Shown: in pieces, positions 1-10,544 of the stretch
How the letters are laid out: each line of letters opens with the position of its first letter
How positions within the stretch are numbered: position 1 is the first letter of the stretch
Assembly: GCA_963682025.1 (NCBI GenBank)
Contig: OY821518.1
Coordinates: forward strand, 141,261,529 to 141,325,528
DNA: 64,000 nt
Direction of reading: 5' to 3'
Source of the DNA: Cordilura impudica
Taxonomy: Eukaryota > Arthropoda > Insecta > Diptera > Scathophagidae
Translations under genes and position numbers: made by a program
Notes under the pieces: model-generated
Databases searched by the model: none
What the model was told of the DNA's origin: nothing
Seen by the model: the letters and a program-made list of their open reading frames with translations, nothing else

Positions 1-1010
1 TCTGACTAAAAAGTTCCAATTAAAAGTTATTCATCCCAATTATGAATATTCTCAAGGAATTTCTTTCTCACGGAAAATACATTTCTCGAGAAAAAAATTC
101 CTCCAATTATAAATTCCGCGTGAACAAAAAATGATTAACTGGCATCATCGAATTTCGAAGCCACTTGCTTTGCTTATTGACAATTTATTTTCTATTTTTT
201 GTGTGTGTTCAAACGACCCTACAATAAATGTCCCAATAAACATTTTTGTTTGCTATCAACTTGAGGTGCATTTGAGATCAAATACATTTCTCAAATCTCC
301 AGCGTTAATTCTCAAATGCCCTCAATAGTTCGAATATAGTCTTCTCAACTTAAAAGGCACATTTTTATATGGCGATTTTCATAGTTATCAAATTGAGAAA
401 TTTGTGATTCTCAACTTGATAGCAAAGAAATATTTCCAATCGGTATCAAATGGAAGGTACGGAATTGCCATATTAAAAAATATTATACTAATTTTAGAAA
501 TGAAAACAATGTACTTATTTTAATGTTTCAATTTAATTTCATTATATATTTAACATTACTATGTACATATTTAACATTAAATGTACATATTATGTACATT
601 TTTTAAAATCTAGAATTAAAAATAAATGAATTAATTAGTTGTACATTTTTTGAAAAATTCGACAAAAAGCAGAAATAATTAAAAATATATCAATGATTTA
701 TTTGTACTTTTTTGGCATTTTTTAATTTAATTTATTATTTATGACATATTTAAATAATATCTCAGACTTAACACAAATCGTATTCAAGTTGAAAAAATGT
801 TTGGTCTCAAGTGGAGAAAAGTGTTGGATATCCAATTGAGAGTAAAAATGTTTCTCAAAGATTGGAAAAAATGTTAAGTCTCAACTTGATGTCAAGTTGA
901 AAGCAAACAAGGAGAAAAATTGTTCAACCCAAGTTGAGAATTACATTTGACATCAATTTAAGAACTTAACTTTTCTCCAACATTGGAGAAATAATATTTC
1001 AATGCATACT
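1..1010. repeat. AT-rich block with dispersed CAACTTGA motifs
   Basis: There is no gene here. The block carries repeated short motifs: CTCAACTTGA-like copies near 257, 343, 410 and 871, and the reverse complement TCAAGTTGA near 786, 885 and 929. Copies on the right half are mostly in the opposite orientation to those on the left. This suggests an old MITE-like element with many subterminal repeats, but I cannot define its ends. The short 65-codon ORF inside it has no recognisable domain and is not called. Confidence 0.3.
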
Positions 1011-1093
1011 GGGGAATGACCGAAACTAACACATAAACAGTTTTTTCCTATTTGAAAAACATATGACTGTCATTGTTGCTGTTGTAGAGTTGT

Positions 1094-1935
1094 TATACCC
1101 TCCACTCCAGTTTGTCATTCCGTTTGTAATAATTAGAAAAAAAATTTTGGACCCCATAAAATTTATATATTTGTGATCGTTATAACAACCGGAGTTGATA
1201 TAGCGATGTCCGTCTGTCCGTCTGTGGAAATCACGATGACGGCATCAATCCGGCAGCTAGGGTACTCGTTGACATAAAAATGATTCACTAACATCATGAG
1301 AAGTTTGCTATTTAAAATCGTCCAAATCGGTCGATTAGGGCCCGAGATTTGAATGAAGAACTAAAAAAGTCTTGCAAAAAAAAATAATTTTCTATGTTGT
1401 TCTTGTCACGATCACGCCCTCAATAGTGCAGCTACAGTGATCATTTTTAGTGAGAATGATTCACCAAATTCATGGAAAGATTTCTACTTCAAAAATCATT
1501 AAAATCGGTGGAACAGGTCCAGGGAAATCTCTGAAAAAGTAAAAAAAAAATGAAAAACATGATATTTCTATATTTTTCTTGTTGTTATTCTAAATTTTGC
1601 ATTATTTTCATAGCTGGACTTGTTGTTTTTGTGGTCGTTATGGTAATAATATAACAAAAACAAACCCTTTGTACATTTTTTTTATCAACTCTGGTAGAAA
1701 AATTTAAAAGTTTCCATTGTTTTGGCATCACTAAAAAATATGTTAGATCATTTCTGTCATTGCCACAAGCCTGCCTGCAAAATTTCAGATCGATTGGGTC
1801 ACGGGAAAGTGGTTAAAATCGATCCAAAATTTTTTCGACAAGCAGACACTACGAGTTAATACAAAGGGAGTAAAAATTCACCAACATCTAAAGCAAATAA
1901 TGCTAAAATACCTAGTTGTTAATAAAAAAAACAAT
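1094..1935 (+). mobile_element. HINE/mini-me-like repeat, family B, copy 1
   Basis: It starts with TATACCCTCCACTCCAG and continues with the GTTTGTCATTCCGTTTGTAA block and a short GTCCGTCTGTCC microsatellite near 1210. It matches the copy at 55322-56176 over about 850 bases, including the segment around GACACTACGAGTTAATA. Family B members end elsewhere with a TTCGGC-ACA-GCCGAA hairpin and CTTACTTGTT; this copy lacks that end. Non-coding. The general structure (subterminal inverted repeat, GTCY proto-microsatellite, terminal hairpin) is that of dipteran DINE-1/mini-me, which are non-autonomous Helentron derivatives. Family membership is inferred by eye. Confidence 0.6.
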
Positions 1936-2252
1936 TGGGCAATTCACAATGGGTAATGTATCGTTGTATCTCTTGTATCGTGTATCACTTTACAATAGTG
2001 TAAAATTGTTGTTGGTAATTTTCACTGAAAAATCTGATACACGATCCAACTTCATTTGCTATGTTTTGTAAATGTTGTATATTGTATCATAACATATCAG
2101 TTCCAAGTGAATGCCAGTTTTTATGAAAAAGAAAAAACAAATACATAGAATATTATCAGCATAAATAATTATAAAATAAAATATGGCAAACAATGCAAAT
2201 AACGCAAATACATCGATAAGTTTATTTATATAAAAATTAATGTTTATATTTT
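1936..2252. other. unassigned AT-rich spacer
   Basis: This stretch separates two family B HINE copies. It has a TGTATC-rich stretch near 1960-2100 (repeated TTGTATC and GTATCA words) but no coding potential or recognisable element end. Confidence 0.3.
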
Positions 2253-2802
2253 TATACCCTCCACATCTCAGTGGCAGAGGGTATATATAGGTTTGTCATT
2301 CCGTTTGTAACGCATCGAAAAACTAATTTCCGACCCAATAAAGTATATATATTCTTGATCCTTATCACAGCTCGAGTCGATATAGCGATGTCCGTCTGTC
2401 CGTCTGTCCGTCTGTCCGTCTGTCCGTCTGTCCGTGTGTCTGTTGAAATCACGCTCATTCAAAAAAAAAAGCATTTACTTAGGTCAGGTTACGAAAAAAT
2501 TATTTGCCATAATTCCCACCAGGTTGGTATTGAAATCGGAGTAAATCGGGAGCCTCTGCGCTGAGAAATGAACAAAAGTTTATAGATACCTCTAAAAAAA
2601 ACATGAAACCTAGTGTTTTCTTGTAATAGTTTAGTGGTTGAACATACAACAACATAAAAAAAGCCACAAAAAAAATGTGATTCATACATATTAACAATAA
2701 CAAGAACACAACTACCATGAGCTATGTTAATAGTATTGCCACAAACCGAGGTGGAGGGTATCAAAGATTCGGCACAGCCGAATTTAACACTCTTACTTGT
2801 TT
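2253..2802 (+). mobile_element. HINE/mini-me-like repeat, family B, complete copy
   Basis: Both ends are visible. The 5' end TATACCCTCCAC folds back on GAGGGTATA at 2278-2286. The 3' end has GGTGGAGGGTATC near 2751, then the hairpin TTCGGC-ACA-GCCGAA near 2768-2782 and CTTACTTGTT. The TATACCCTCCAC and GTGGAGGGTAT pair forms the subterminal inverted repeats. A (GTCC/GTCT)n tract interrupts it at 2388-2443. ORFs read through this tract translate only the microsatellite and are not genes. Non-autonomous and mobilised in trans if at all. Confidence 0.65.
2388..2443 (+). repeat. (GTCCGTCT)n microsatellite inside HINE
   Basis: About six GTCCGTCT octamers, decaying into GTGTGTCTG. Such GTCY tracts are a fixed internal part of mini-me-type elements and vary in length between the copies in this window. 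Confidence 0.85.
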
Positions 2803-3159
2803 TGTAATATAAGTTCATGTAGAAGGTTCCACGTCCCTTTGTCTAATCATAGTCTAGTATAGTCTGTAGGTTCTTTCAGCTATTACAATATCCGAGCAAA
2901 AAACTCAAGAAAATTTGAACAGCCGTTTGGCCTAAATCTTAAACAAAAAATCACATAAACGAACAAACAGATAAACGGGTTTATTACATTCATAGGAATA
3001 GAATTGGTAATGAACGAAATAGGTTTTAAAGTAAATTAAGCCTTTGAATTCATAGAGGGTGATCCATTTCGAGGTTCCCAACTTTTTTAAAGAAAAAAAC
3101 AGAAAGTTCAAATTTAATGGGGAACGTTTATTATCATTTGAAGGAACATTCTTTGGCAT

Positions 3160-3807
3160 TTATTTTTTGAAGATTATGTCTATCAAATGTTGGCCGCGGC
3201 TACGTCTCAGATGGTCCATCCATTGAGTCCAATTTTAGACGACTCGTTCGAGCATTTCGACTGGTAACTGGCGAATGACACGCGTTATGTTTTGCTCCAA
3301 GGCCTGAATCGAAGCGGGATTGTCCGCATAAACTTTATACTTTATATATCCCCACAGGAAAAAGTCTAACGGTGTGATATCACACGATCTTGGTGGCCAA
3401 TCGACCGGCACAAAACGTGAAATTATCTGCTCACCGAAGTGTTCTCTCAATAAATCCATTGATTGATGCGCTGTGTGGGAAGTGGCGCCGTCTTGTTGAA
3501 ACCAAATGTCGCCGAGATCACGAGCTTCAATTTCAGGCATCAAATAGTCGGTTATCTTGGCACGATAACGGTCGCCAATGACGGTTGCGTTCTCGTGTAC
3601 ACTCTCAGCTACGGCCGCTATATTTTCTTCACTGCGTGCTGGACGTAGTCTATTCGGTCGAATATTATCCAATAATGAATGCTGAGTTTCAGGATGGGTG
3701 ATGGTGTTGCGAATAGTATGCTCAGTAGGCCGATTATATTGACCATAAGTTGAGCGAAGTGCACGAAACACATTCTTCACAGAATGTTCAGGCGTAAGTC
3801 TTTCCAT
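3160..3807 (-). pseudogene. mariner transposase, internal deletion and premature stop
   Basis: The N-terminal helix-turn-helix region is clear (MERLTPEHS at the likely start, then GQYNRPTEHTIRN and ARSEENIAAVAESV). It then jumps in frame to the C-terminal half of the DDE domain (GDRYRAKITDYLMPEIE, WFQQDGATSHTA, WPPRSCDITPLDFFLWGY). The second and third catalytic aspartates are present with 36 residues between them. The segment of about 110 residues that should hold the first aspartate (an SDE-type motif) is missing. A TAA after ERVV near 3232 cuts off the last 25 or so residues, which are still readable (NWTQWMDHLRRSRGQHL) to the original stop at 3160. An alternative upstream ATG at 3843 adds 12 residues with no known match. 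No transposase activity is expected. Confidence 0.85.
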
Positions 3808-3892
3808 GATGAAATGCCAAACAATACTAAACAAAAGTAACATGACAACATGACACGACTCACACGTGATCTGTCAAAAAAAGGCTATTGAA

Positions 3893-4637
3893 AACAAGTA
3901 AGAAAATTATAGTCGGTCTAGACCGACTATACGATACCCATGCGTTTAGAGACCCTATCTCTCAGGCCCAGCTAACTGGATATAGAAAATAAGCATAAAC
4001 CAAATTTGAGTGGGATTTTTATTAATTTTTTCGGCTGCAGATATGAAAAAGTTCTTATCGGATGCTATATCTATATGGGGACTATGCCCAAAAATGGACC
4101 GATCCTGACCATGTTTGGTAAAGTCTCTTGTATTTTGCAAAAATATATACAAACAAAATTTGAGAAGAATCAGTGCAATATTTTTGTTTTTTGATAGATT
4201 TAAGTGAATATCGGGAAGCAGCTCTATATGGGGCCTATGACTAAGAGTTGTACAATAGGGATCATTTTTGAACTACTGATTATTGGATGTAATATATACA
4301 TACAAACCCAATTTGACTAAGATTTGTATGATAATTTGGATCTTATGGCAATTTAAGTCGATTTCATAGGGGTCATTTATATGGGGGCTAGGTCTGAACA
4401 TGGACCGATTCTCACCAATTTCAATAGCGTTTATCCCATGGCCGATAAAAGGTCAAATACCAAATTTCGTCAAAATATATTCATATTTGCGACCTGCAGA
4501 CATCGTTAAATCGAATCAGATAGTGATTCTGATTCGATCGGTATAATTAAAGATGGGTGTAGGTCAAATATTTTTGGTTGTTACAAACAGCAGCACAAAG
4601 TCATTATACCCAAACCACATAGTGGTATAGGGTATAA
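3893..4637 (-). mobile_element. HINE/mini-me-like repeat, family A (in mariner)
   Basis: It lies in reverse orientation. It begins with AACAAGTAAGAAAATTATAG, followed by a 24-bp perfect palindrome at 3908-3931 centred on GGTCTAGACC. It ends at GGTATAGGGTATA, the complement of the family 5' end TATACCCTATACC. The GTCY tract is deleted down to ACATCG near 4502. It interrupts the mariner element at 3055-4662 and so inserted after it. Confidence 0.75.
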
Positions 4638-4664
4638 AAATATCTCTACTTGGATCACCCGGTA

Positions 4665-5224
4665 TATCTGACATTAAGTATCAATTCCATTTCATAAATT
4701 AATTTTGGAAATTATTAATTTCATTTTGAGAAGTAACACTTCAACAATTTTCTAATACCATTTAAATTTAATAATTGCTTTTATTTTTTGAGCAGTATTT
4801 TCTATAATTTGTTATTTAATTTCTATCCGAAAATTGAATTAGACTGTACAGGAATGCCTATAAATTATATTTCCAAGAATTTATTAAGTAGTAGAACAAT
4901 TTGAGAAATTATCAACTGTCCCAAACATGATTAAAATTTAATGGAATTTGGAAAATTTCAACGTAATTTGGTTCAATTCATAATTGCTAAAATACAATTG
5001 ATAGTTTTTGTAAAAGTGAAAGGTCCTATGACCGGTATGTTTGTACAAGCCGAACTGGAACGTCCTCAAAGTTTTGTAAATCTAGTTATCTGCAATTATT
5101 TTGTATGCAATCCTTTGTTCTTTATAACCACTTAAATCTCTGGATATGGATTCGATTAATTTTTGGCATTAGTCAGGTGGTATTTTTTCCCATTCTTGCA
5201 GTGGGACCTATGTCATCAGCTAAA
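4665..5224. other. unassigned AT-rich spacer
   Basis: About 560 bases rich in A/T runs between the mariner right end and a LINE fragment. A 64-codon ORF at 4941-5135 shows no recognisable motif. It could be the decayed 5' part of the neighbouring LINE endonuclease, but I cannot support that. Confidence 0.3.
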
Positions 5225-6335
5225 ATTATGATAAATTTAAATATAAGAAAAATCCCTTTGGAGCCACGAAGGCAAACTTCTACGCTTGATCTTTTTGTAA
5301 CGAATATAGTCAATAATCTATCTTCAGTTCAAGTATTGAATGACTTGAGCTCCTATCATCTTCCCATCAGAATAAGTTTAAATAATGAATTCAGCTATGT
5401 TCATAGGTCCTTTTATGATTTTAAAAGAGCTAAATATTCTGTTTATATAAGAAGAAATTTACCACTTACAACTGAGGATACAAATTACAACTGTGCGCAA
5501 ATATAATCTATGATCTTACCATTAAATAATGCCGTTAGATCTTCAATTAACTAAAGTGTACCATGTAGAGTAGCAATTCCCAACCGCCAAACCATACCTC
5601 AACATATAAAGTACTTGATAAAAATAAGGAAGGTTTATAGAAGAAATTTTCGGGATCCAACTGATTTTATATATACAATATAACAATATAATCATCGTAT
5701 GTCGGTGGCTCTAACGGAATGGAAGAATACATGGAATAATAAGCTTGCATCACTTGAAAAAGGATCTCCTCCTTTATGGAATATTTCTAACATACTAAAG
5801 AAAAAATCCAATAGTATATCAATTCTAAAGTATAATAATAACGTTTACCAATACCGAACTAGATATGTGTGAAATTTTAGGACAGATTTTTACTGAAAAT
5901 CTCAGTGATTCGTCAACCGTTTCTCTTGTTAATAGCGCAGTAGCCAATCTGGAATTAATCGATTCTGACCCGCAAGGTAGGCTATCTGTATCCATAGAAA
6001 AGGTTAAATCAATCCTAAAATATTTAAAGACTAAAAAATCTCTTGGTTTAGATGGAATTAATAATAAATGTTTGCTAAATAAAGGACTGAAATTTATCAG
6101 AGTCATTTTCGACGCATGTCTTCGAATAAGTTATTTCCCAACAATATGGAAACACTCCAAGGTACACTACAGACCAATAAGTCTATTATCATCGCTAAGT
6201 AAAATCTTAAAAAAAAAAACAATAATTGAACATCTTAATAAATTTATAGATAACATAATATACTTCCATCACAACAAATTGGATTCCGTAGACAGCATAA
6301 TATAGTTCAGCCTCTTGTTCCAAATTTTGAAAATG
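5225..6335 (+). pseudogene. jockey-type LINE ORF2 fragment (EN end to RT start)
   Basis: Three frame-shifted blocks are collinear with a non-LTR ORF2. First comes the end of the endonuclease (RRQTSTLDLFVTNIVN, then LNDLSSYHLPIRIS, the S-D-HLP-type motif with D changed to Y). Next is the linker (YIKYLIKIRKVYRRNFRDP near 5620 and WKNTWNNKLASLEKG near 5720). Last is the start of the reverse transcriptase at 5865-6305 (KSLGLDGINNKCL, YFPTIWKHSKV, YRPISLLSSLSKILKK). Stops and shifts lie near 5510, 5690, 5850 and 6160. The catalytic core (AFD and YADD motifs) is absent downstream, so the copy is truncated at about 6335. Clade assignment beyond jockey-like is not safe. Confidence 0.75.
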
Positions 6336-6540
6336 GAAAATCTACGGGTATGGTGTTGATGGTGTTGTTACCAAATATTTAAGTAGAAAAGGAAATTTTA
6401 TCCTAAACTCTTTAAAACATTGTAAAAAAATATTTAAGACGTAAATGCCAAATAAAGAATCAAAATATTCAAATATTCAAAAATATAAGAAGAAAGAATT
6501 ATTTAGTTAAAGTATTCAATTATATCGCACTCTACTTTCA

Positions 6541-7190
6541 ATACATTACAATTAAAATCAACGAAATTGTGTAACACATTATAAGCTAGACAAATTCTGC
6601 GGAAACGATAAAGTGTGATCCACCTTGTCAAAAGCTTTATTAAAAACAGTGTATATCCCAACCGTCTGCTCCCATGGACAAAACCTTTGAAATGATGAGT
6701 CGCAAATTCGAGAAACCATATTGAAATGTTGATAAAGTTGCCTTTAGTTGATATGGGAGATAATCAGTAACAAGTATCTCCATTAACTTAAGAATAACAC
6801 TCTGCTATTCCTCTATAGTTAAGTACATTCGCCTTTCCACTTGACTTATACATAACGTGTACCATAACATAAAAATACACGTTATGAGCACTCTTAGAAT
6901 TTTAGCGCCATTTCTCAAAATACAAGCAGGACCAGGCTTGTATGAAAATTTCAACTAAATCAGAGACTTAAAAGCAGTATCCGTACACAAAGAGCGGGAT
7001 ATTTGATATCGATGTAAGTTTCGCAATATCAAGATAATCAGAGGATGAGTTATCATTGCAAAACATTGTAGGTGGGAATGATACAGATTTGTTTTTATCA
7101 AGTACAAAGTCAAAGAAGACTTTAGGTTGTTAGCAAAGTTTGATTTCAAGTTATCCAAATACCTCATATAACAATTATTATTCAGTAAAT
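6541..7190 (-). pseudogene. jockey-type LINE RT fragment, reverse strand
   Basis: Reading the minus strand from about 7170 down gives LINE linker and RT sequence in shifting frames: YLDNLKSNFANNLKSS near 7150-7100, a SSGKANVLNYRGIAECYS block near 6840-6790 (K-G-K-NV-NYRGI, RT domain 1) and NKAFDKVDHT near 6640-6610 (the F-KAFD-VDH motif of RT domain A). Multiple stops break it. It lies tail-to-tail with the plus-strand fragment at 5225-6335 and is more diverged than that copy, so the two are separate insertions. Confidence 0.6.
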
Positions 7191-7212
7191 TATACTCAGC
7201 GCGAGCAGTAGA

Positions 7213-7857
7213 ATAAGGTTTTAAAACTTAAAAAAGTCGTGTTTTCTTAATTCTTTTTTAAAGACACGAATAACATTTGAAGAATCTTTGAAAAAAATTT
7301 CAATTAAAAATTTTCATAAATAAGTCCGTGACAGCGAATCTTCGGAGGTGTTTTTGTTTTGCGGTGAACATCATAACTCGTTACCGGATCATGTGAAATA
7401 AAAAAATCGAAATGCGTTAAAAAGGCGATAGGTTTCCCTAGGTAGTGACGAAGAGTTTTTTACATTTTTTTTGCAGCATTTCGAAGTGAAAAACACGATT
7501 TTTGCTATAAAATTTCGGGAATTTGTTGTTAAAAAATGGGGAAGAGGACAGAATATAAAAAAAACTCTTGGTGGTTACCTCATGATTTAGGTGTAGATAT
7601 ATTGTGTAAAATTTCAAAAGAATCGATCAAGTATATTTTGAGTTATGATGTTCACGGACGTCGAACATTTATTTGCGAGAAAATCGATTTTTTTAAAACT
7701 GATTTATATACGATATACCGTATGAGGCCGGTCGCTGAAAACGCTGTATCTTCTTAATTATTGCTCCAATTTATTTGAAATATTGACACAATACCTTCGA
7801 CATGTTGTAAATTCAGAAAGAGAAATGCAAAAAAAAGATTTTAAAACCTTACCCCCC
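7213..7857 (+). mobile_element. TTAA-flanked MITE, copy 1 (left end trimmed)
   Basis: The right end TTTTAAAACCTTACCCCCC is followed by TTAA at 7858-7861. The left end retains only TAAGGTTTTAAAAC, having lost the G run. The copy at 19952-20621 shares the interior in the same orientation, including CATAACTCGTTACCGGATCA and ATACCGTATGAGGCCGGTCG. The 73-codon ORF at 7536-7757 is not conserved (copy 2 has stops in it), so the element is non-coding. TTAA duplications are typical of piggyBac and some Kolobok/Sola elements; the ends here do not match the piggyBac element next door. Confidence 0.7.
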
Positions 7858-8406
7858 TTAATTTATCATAATAAATACGTTTAAAACAAAATGATTTACT
7901 CGTCACAGATATCGACGATTAGTTAAGGATATTGGCTCAATGCAATTCACTACAAAATTATCAACATTATCAACAAAAACTAGATTCAACATTTTCTTGA
8001 TCGAGTTTAACCCTTATGTGCGCGGCAAAATAACACCTACTATTGCGCTGCAAGGTACCCGGGTACCAATATGGAAGTTACATACAAAACAAGCATATTC
8101 GCACTAAATATCCAGTTAAGATGTTGTAAAATATAAATATGGGATTGGCAACAGATATTGTAAATAATTTTTCATAACACCTTAAGGTATGCAACATATC
8201 TTATTAAAAATTTCAGATATATATAAATAATTTTTACGTAAGATGAATTTTAAATTTAACAGCTTCTTTCCTGTAGGTATATAAAAGCTGACGTTTGTAT
8301 TACATATTTAGTACGAATATTAAATTGGTGATTCCCCTTTGAGAATAAATACAAAATTTTATTTAGTGTTGTGGTTATTATTTTCAGTTCGACTTATCTC
8401 CTGAGT

Positions 8407-9790
8407 ATGAAGGTGACATTTTTACGTAAAACAAACGAAATGAATTCAAATACAAGGGTTTGTTCTAAAAGATTTAATTCTACTGACACAAATAATATAT
8501 TAAGTGAATTAGAAAGAGTGAAAAAGATTTCCACTCCGATGGCGATGAAGAATATATTCCACCGCTTAACAAAATAACACTGGAAGCTTCAGACACTGAA
8601 ATGGCAGGCACTATAGAAGTAAATGGAGATTTTTTTAACTCGGAAGAGAGCGATGATTATGAGAATGATGACGTTCAGACAAGAAGTGCACTTTGTGATA
8701 AAGATGGAAGCTGCTGTCAACTTAGCCCATTTCTAGAATCACAGACTGTAAAAAAAATATATTACGACAACGTGCGGGTGCAGCCCAAAAATATAAGTTA
8801 TTAACAGCGAAGGAAATATTTAGAAGTATTTTGTCAAGTGAAATGTGTGACATAATACTTAGGGAAACAAATCGTAGAGGACAGAAAATTACAACAGAAT
8901 ATAATACAAAAAATTAAACAAATAAAATATTCGAGCCTCTTAGAGAAGAAGAACTCAATGCTTTTCTTGGTATTTTGATTTACCCTGGTGTTCACAAATC
9001 AGACAGAGAACATGTATCTGAATTGTGGAAACCCAATAATTTGCCACTGTATCGGGCAGCAATGTCATACAACGATGTATACGTTTTGATAATAATCAAA
9101 CTCGGGAAATACGTGCAAAGTCTGATAAAGCAGCTGCTTTTCGAGACATCTAAATGATGCTTAACGCCAATTTACGTCAAAGTCATAAGCCAAGTGAATG
9201 CATAACTATTGATGAGCAGCTGTATGGATACCGCGGGCGTACTCGTTTTACGCAGTACATGCCGTGAAAGCCTGAAAAGTATGGCATTAAAATATTTTGG
9301 GCATGCGATGCACGTAATTGTATACCGGTAAACTACCACAAGGCGAGCGTCAAACCAAAATAGGCGAAAAAACAGTTTTGGATTTGGTTTTTCCATATAA
9401 AAACTCAGGAAGAAACATAACTACAGACAATTCTGTTACATCTTTAGAACTTGCAATAGCTTTGAGCTCATGTAACCTGACACTCTTCGGCACAGTACGA
9501 AAAAACAAAAGGTTTTTACCACCTAATATGCTGGCACATAACGAAAGGTTAGTATTATTCTAAATATATTTGAATACGACATACATACTTATGTATAATA
9601 TTGATTGGGTTATTTTTTCCAAGATAAACTTTATCTAATTGTAAGTGTTTTGATATATGGTTTGAAATATATTTCAGATCATTATACTTTACAAATTTCG
9701 CCTTTAGAAAACGGCAACTTTATGTTCCTACGTGCCAAAAAAGAAAATGGCAGTAGTTATGTTATCAACTATGCATGCCAAATCCAATGT
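8407..9790 (+). pseudogene. piggyBac transposase (PGBD-like), multiply frameshifted
   Basis: An acidic N-terminus typical of the family is split by a frameshift near 8517 (SEKDFHSDGDEEYIPPLNK continues into the frame of MAGTIEVNG). The catalytic domain then follows across several stops: MCDIILRETNRRGQK near 8840, REEELNAFLGILIYPGVHKS near 8950, NQTREIRAKSDKAAAFRDI near 9095, ITIDEQLYGYRGRTRFTQYM near 9200 (first catalytic Asp) and GRNITTDNSVTSLELA near 9410 (second Asp, usually TTDNFFTS). It ends with GTVRKNKRFLPPNM near 9490. After 9560 only a degenerate trace remains. The third Asp and the C-terminal cysteine-rich domain are not recognisable. A cut-and-paste transposase in origin, certainly inactive. 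Confidence 0.85.
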
Positions 9791-9795
9791 GGAAT

Positions 9796-9857
9796 CAAAT
9801 TATAATTATATATATTATAATTATATATATATATTATAATTATATAAATATATATTG
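9796..9857. repeat. TATAATTATA palindromic AT repeat
   Basis: About 60 bases made only of alternating TATATAT and TATAATTATA words, in the 3' part of the piggyBac element. It is self-complementary and probably arose by local expansion. Confidence 0.8.
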
Positions 9858-10113
9858 CCACATTCCCAAATAAAAAACGTAGAGGTACCCTGGTACCTTG
9901 ATGCGCAGTTAAGTTTGTTAAGAGTAAATTGGTCTCTCATGCAAACTACAAAAATAATTTTAGCTGTACGGCTGCAAAAATACTAAACTAATGTGTTTGA
10001 AAGTTAGTAGTTCTCAAGAGGTTTCAGACATGCAGGTTATCAATTTCAATGAAAAAATTTTGGTTGAAAACGCCAAAGGCACCCGGGTACCTAAGTGCGT
10101 ACATAAGGGTTAA

Positions 10114-10544
10114 AACACAATATATCTGAAGTACTCCCAAATCTGATATATTGTCTAAAAGTATATCATAAAAGGGAAAATTGATTTCACATAAAAGGGC
10201 TCGATATTAGTATCAATAACATCAAATTCAATTCAGCCTTTAACAGTCTATTACGTCGAAATATCTGAAATTTACTCGAATAATTTCCGTATCAAGTATA
10301 TTCCCGCAAAGCCAAGTTTTCGCCAGTATAATAACATTGTAATCCAAATAAAAGCTGTTATTGGAAAGGTTATTAAGTTTCGTATTAAGTCCACATACAT
10401 CTTGAAAAACAATGAATATTCTGTCTGACTTTTACAACATTAGCTTTCCATCTTGATTTGATTTGATCTGTTTTTTACCTGCACAATGAAAAAAAGACAA
10501 TTCAGGGTTTCGTCTACATATTTTAAGTGTACTAAGAACGGAAA
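10114..10544. other. unassigned spacer
   Basis: Between the piggyBac right end and the LINE fragment. No coding pattern, inverted repeat or element end is evident. Confidence 0.3.

Larger units (their letters stand above)
3055..4662 (-). mobile_element. mariner-like transposon, interrupted by a HINE
   Basis: The left end GAGGGTGATCCA at 3055-3066 and the right end TGGATCACCCGG at 4651-4662 are inverted copies (ten of twelve bases). Each is flanked by TA (3053-3054 and 4663-4664), the Tc1/mariner target duplication. A 745-bp HINE sits at 3893-4637 between the transposase start and the right end. Removing it leaves about 0.86 kb, roughly 0.3-0.4 kb shorter than typical mariners, which agrees with the internal deletion seen in the transposase. 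The element is defective. Confidence 0.8.
8011..10109 (+). mobile_element. piggyBac-type transposon with both ends
   Basis: The element runs from CCCTTATGTGCGC at 8011 to the inverted GCGTACATAAGGG ending at 10109. The flanking TTAA copies at 8007-8010 and 10110-10113 are the signature piggyBac target duplication. Just inside the ends lie copies of a palindromic motif GGTACCCGGGTACC: 8054-8067 (perfect), 9884-9897 and 10078-10091 (one change each). The body encodes a broken piggyBac transposase. At 2.1 kb it is of normal size for the family. Confidence 0.9.

Noticed and set aside
2271..2564. 97-codon ORF with repeated VCPSVRLS
   Set aside because: It translates the GTCC microsatellite of a HINE and is not conserved in other copies.
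7536..7757. 73-codon ORF in the TTAA MITE
   Set aside because: The second copy of the MITE has stops and gaps in the same stretch, so there is no selection for coding.
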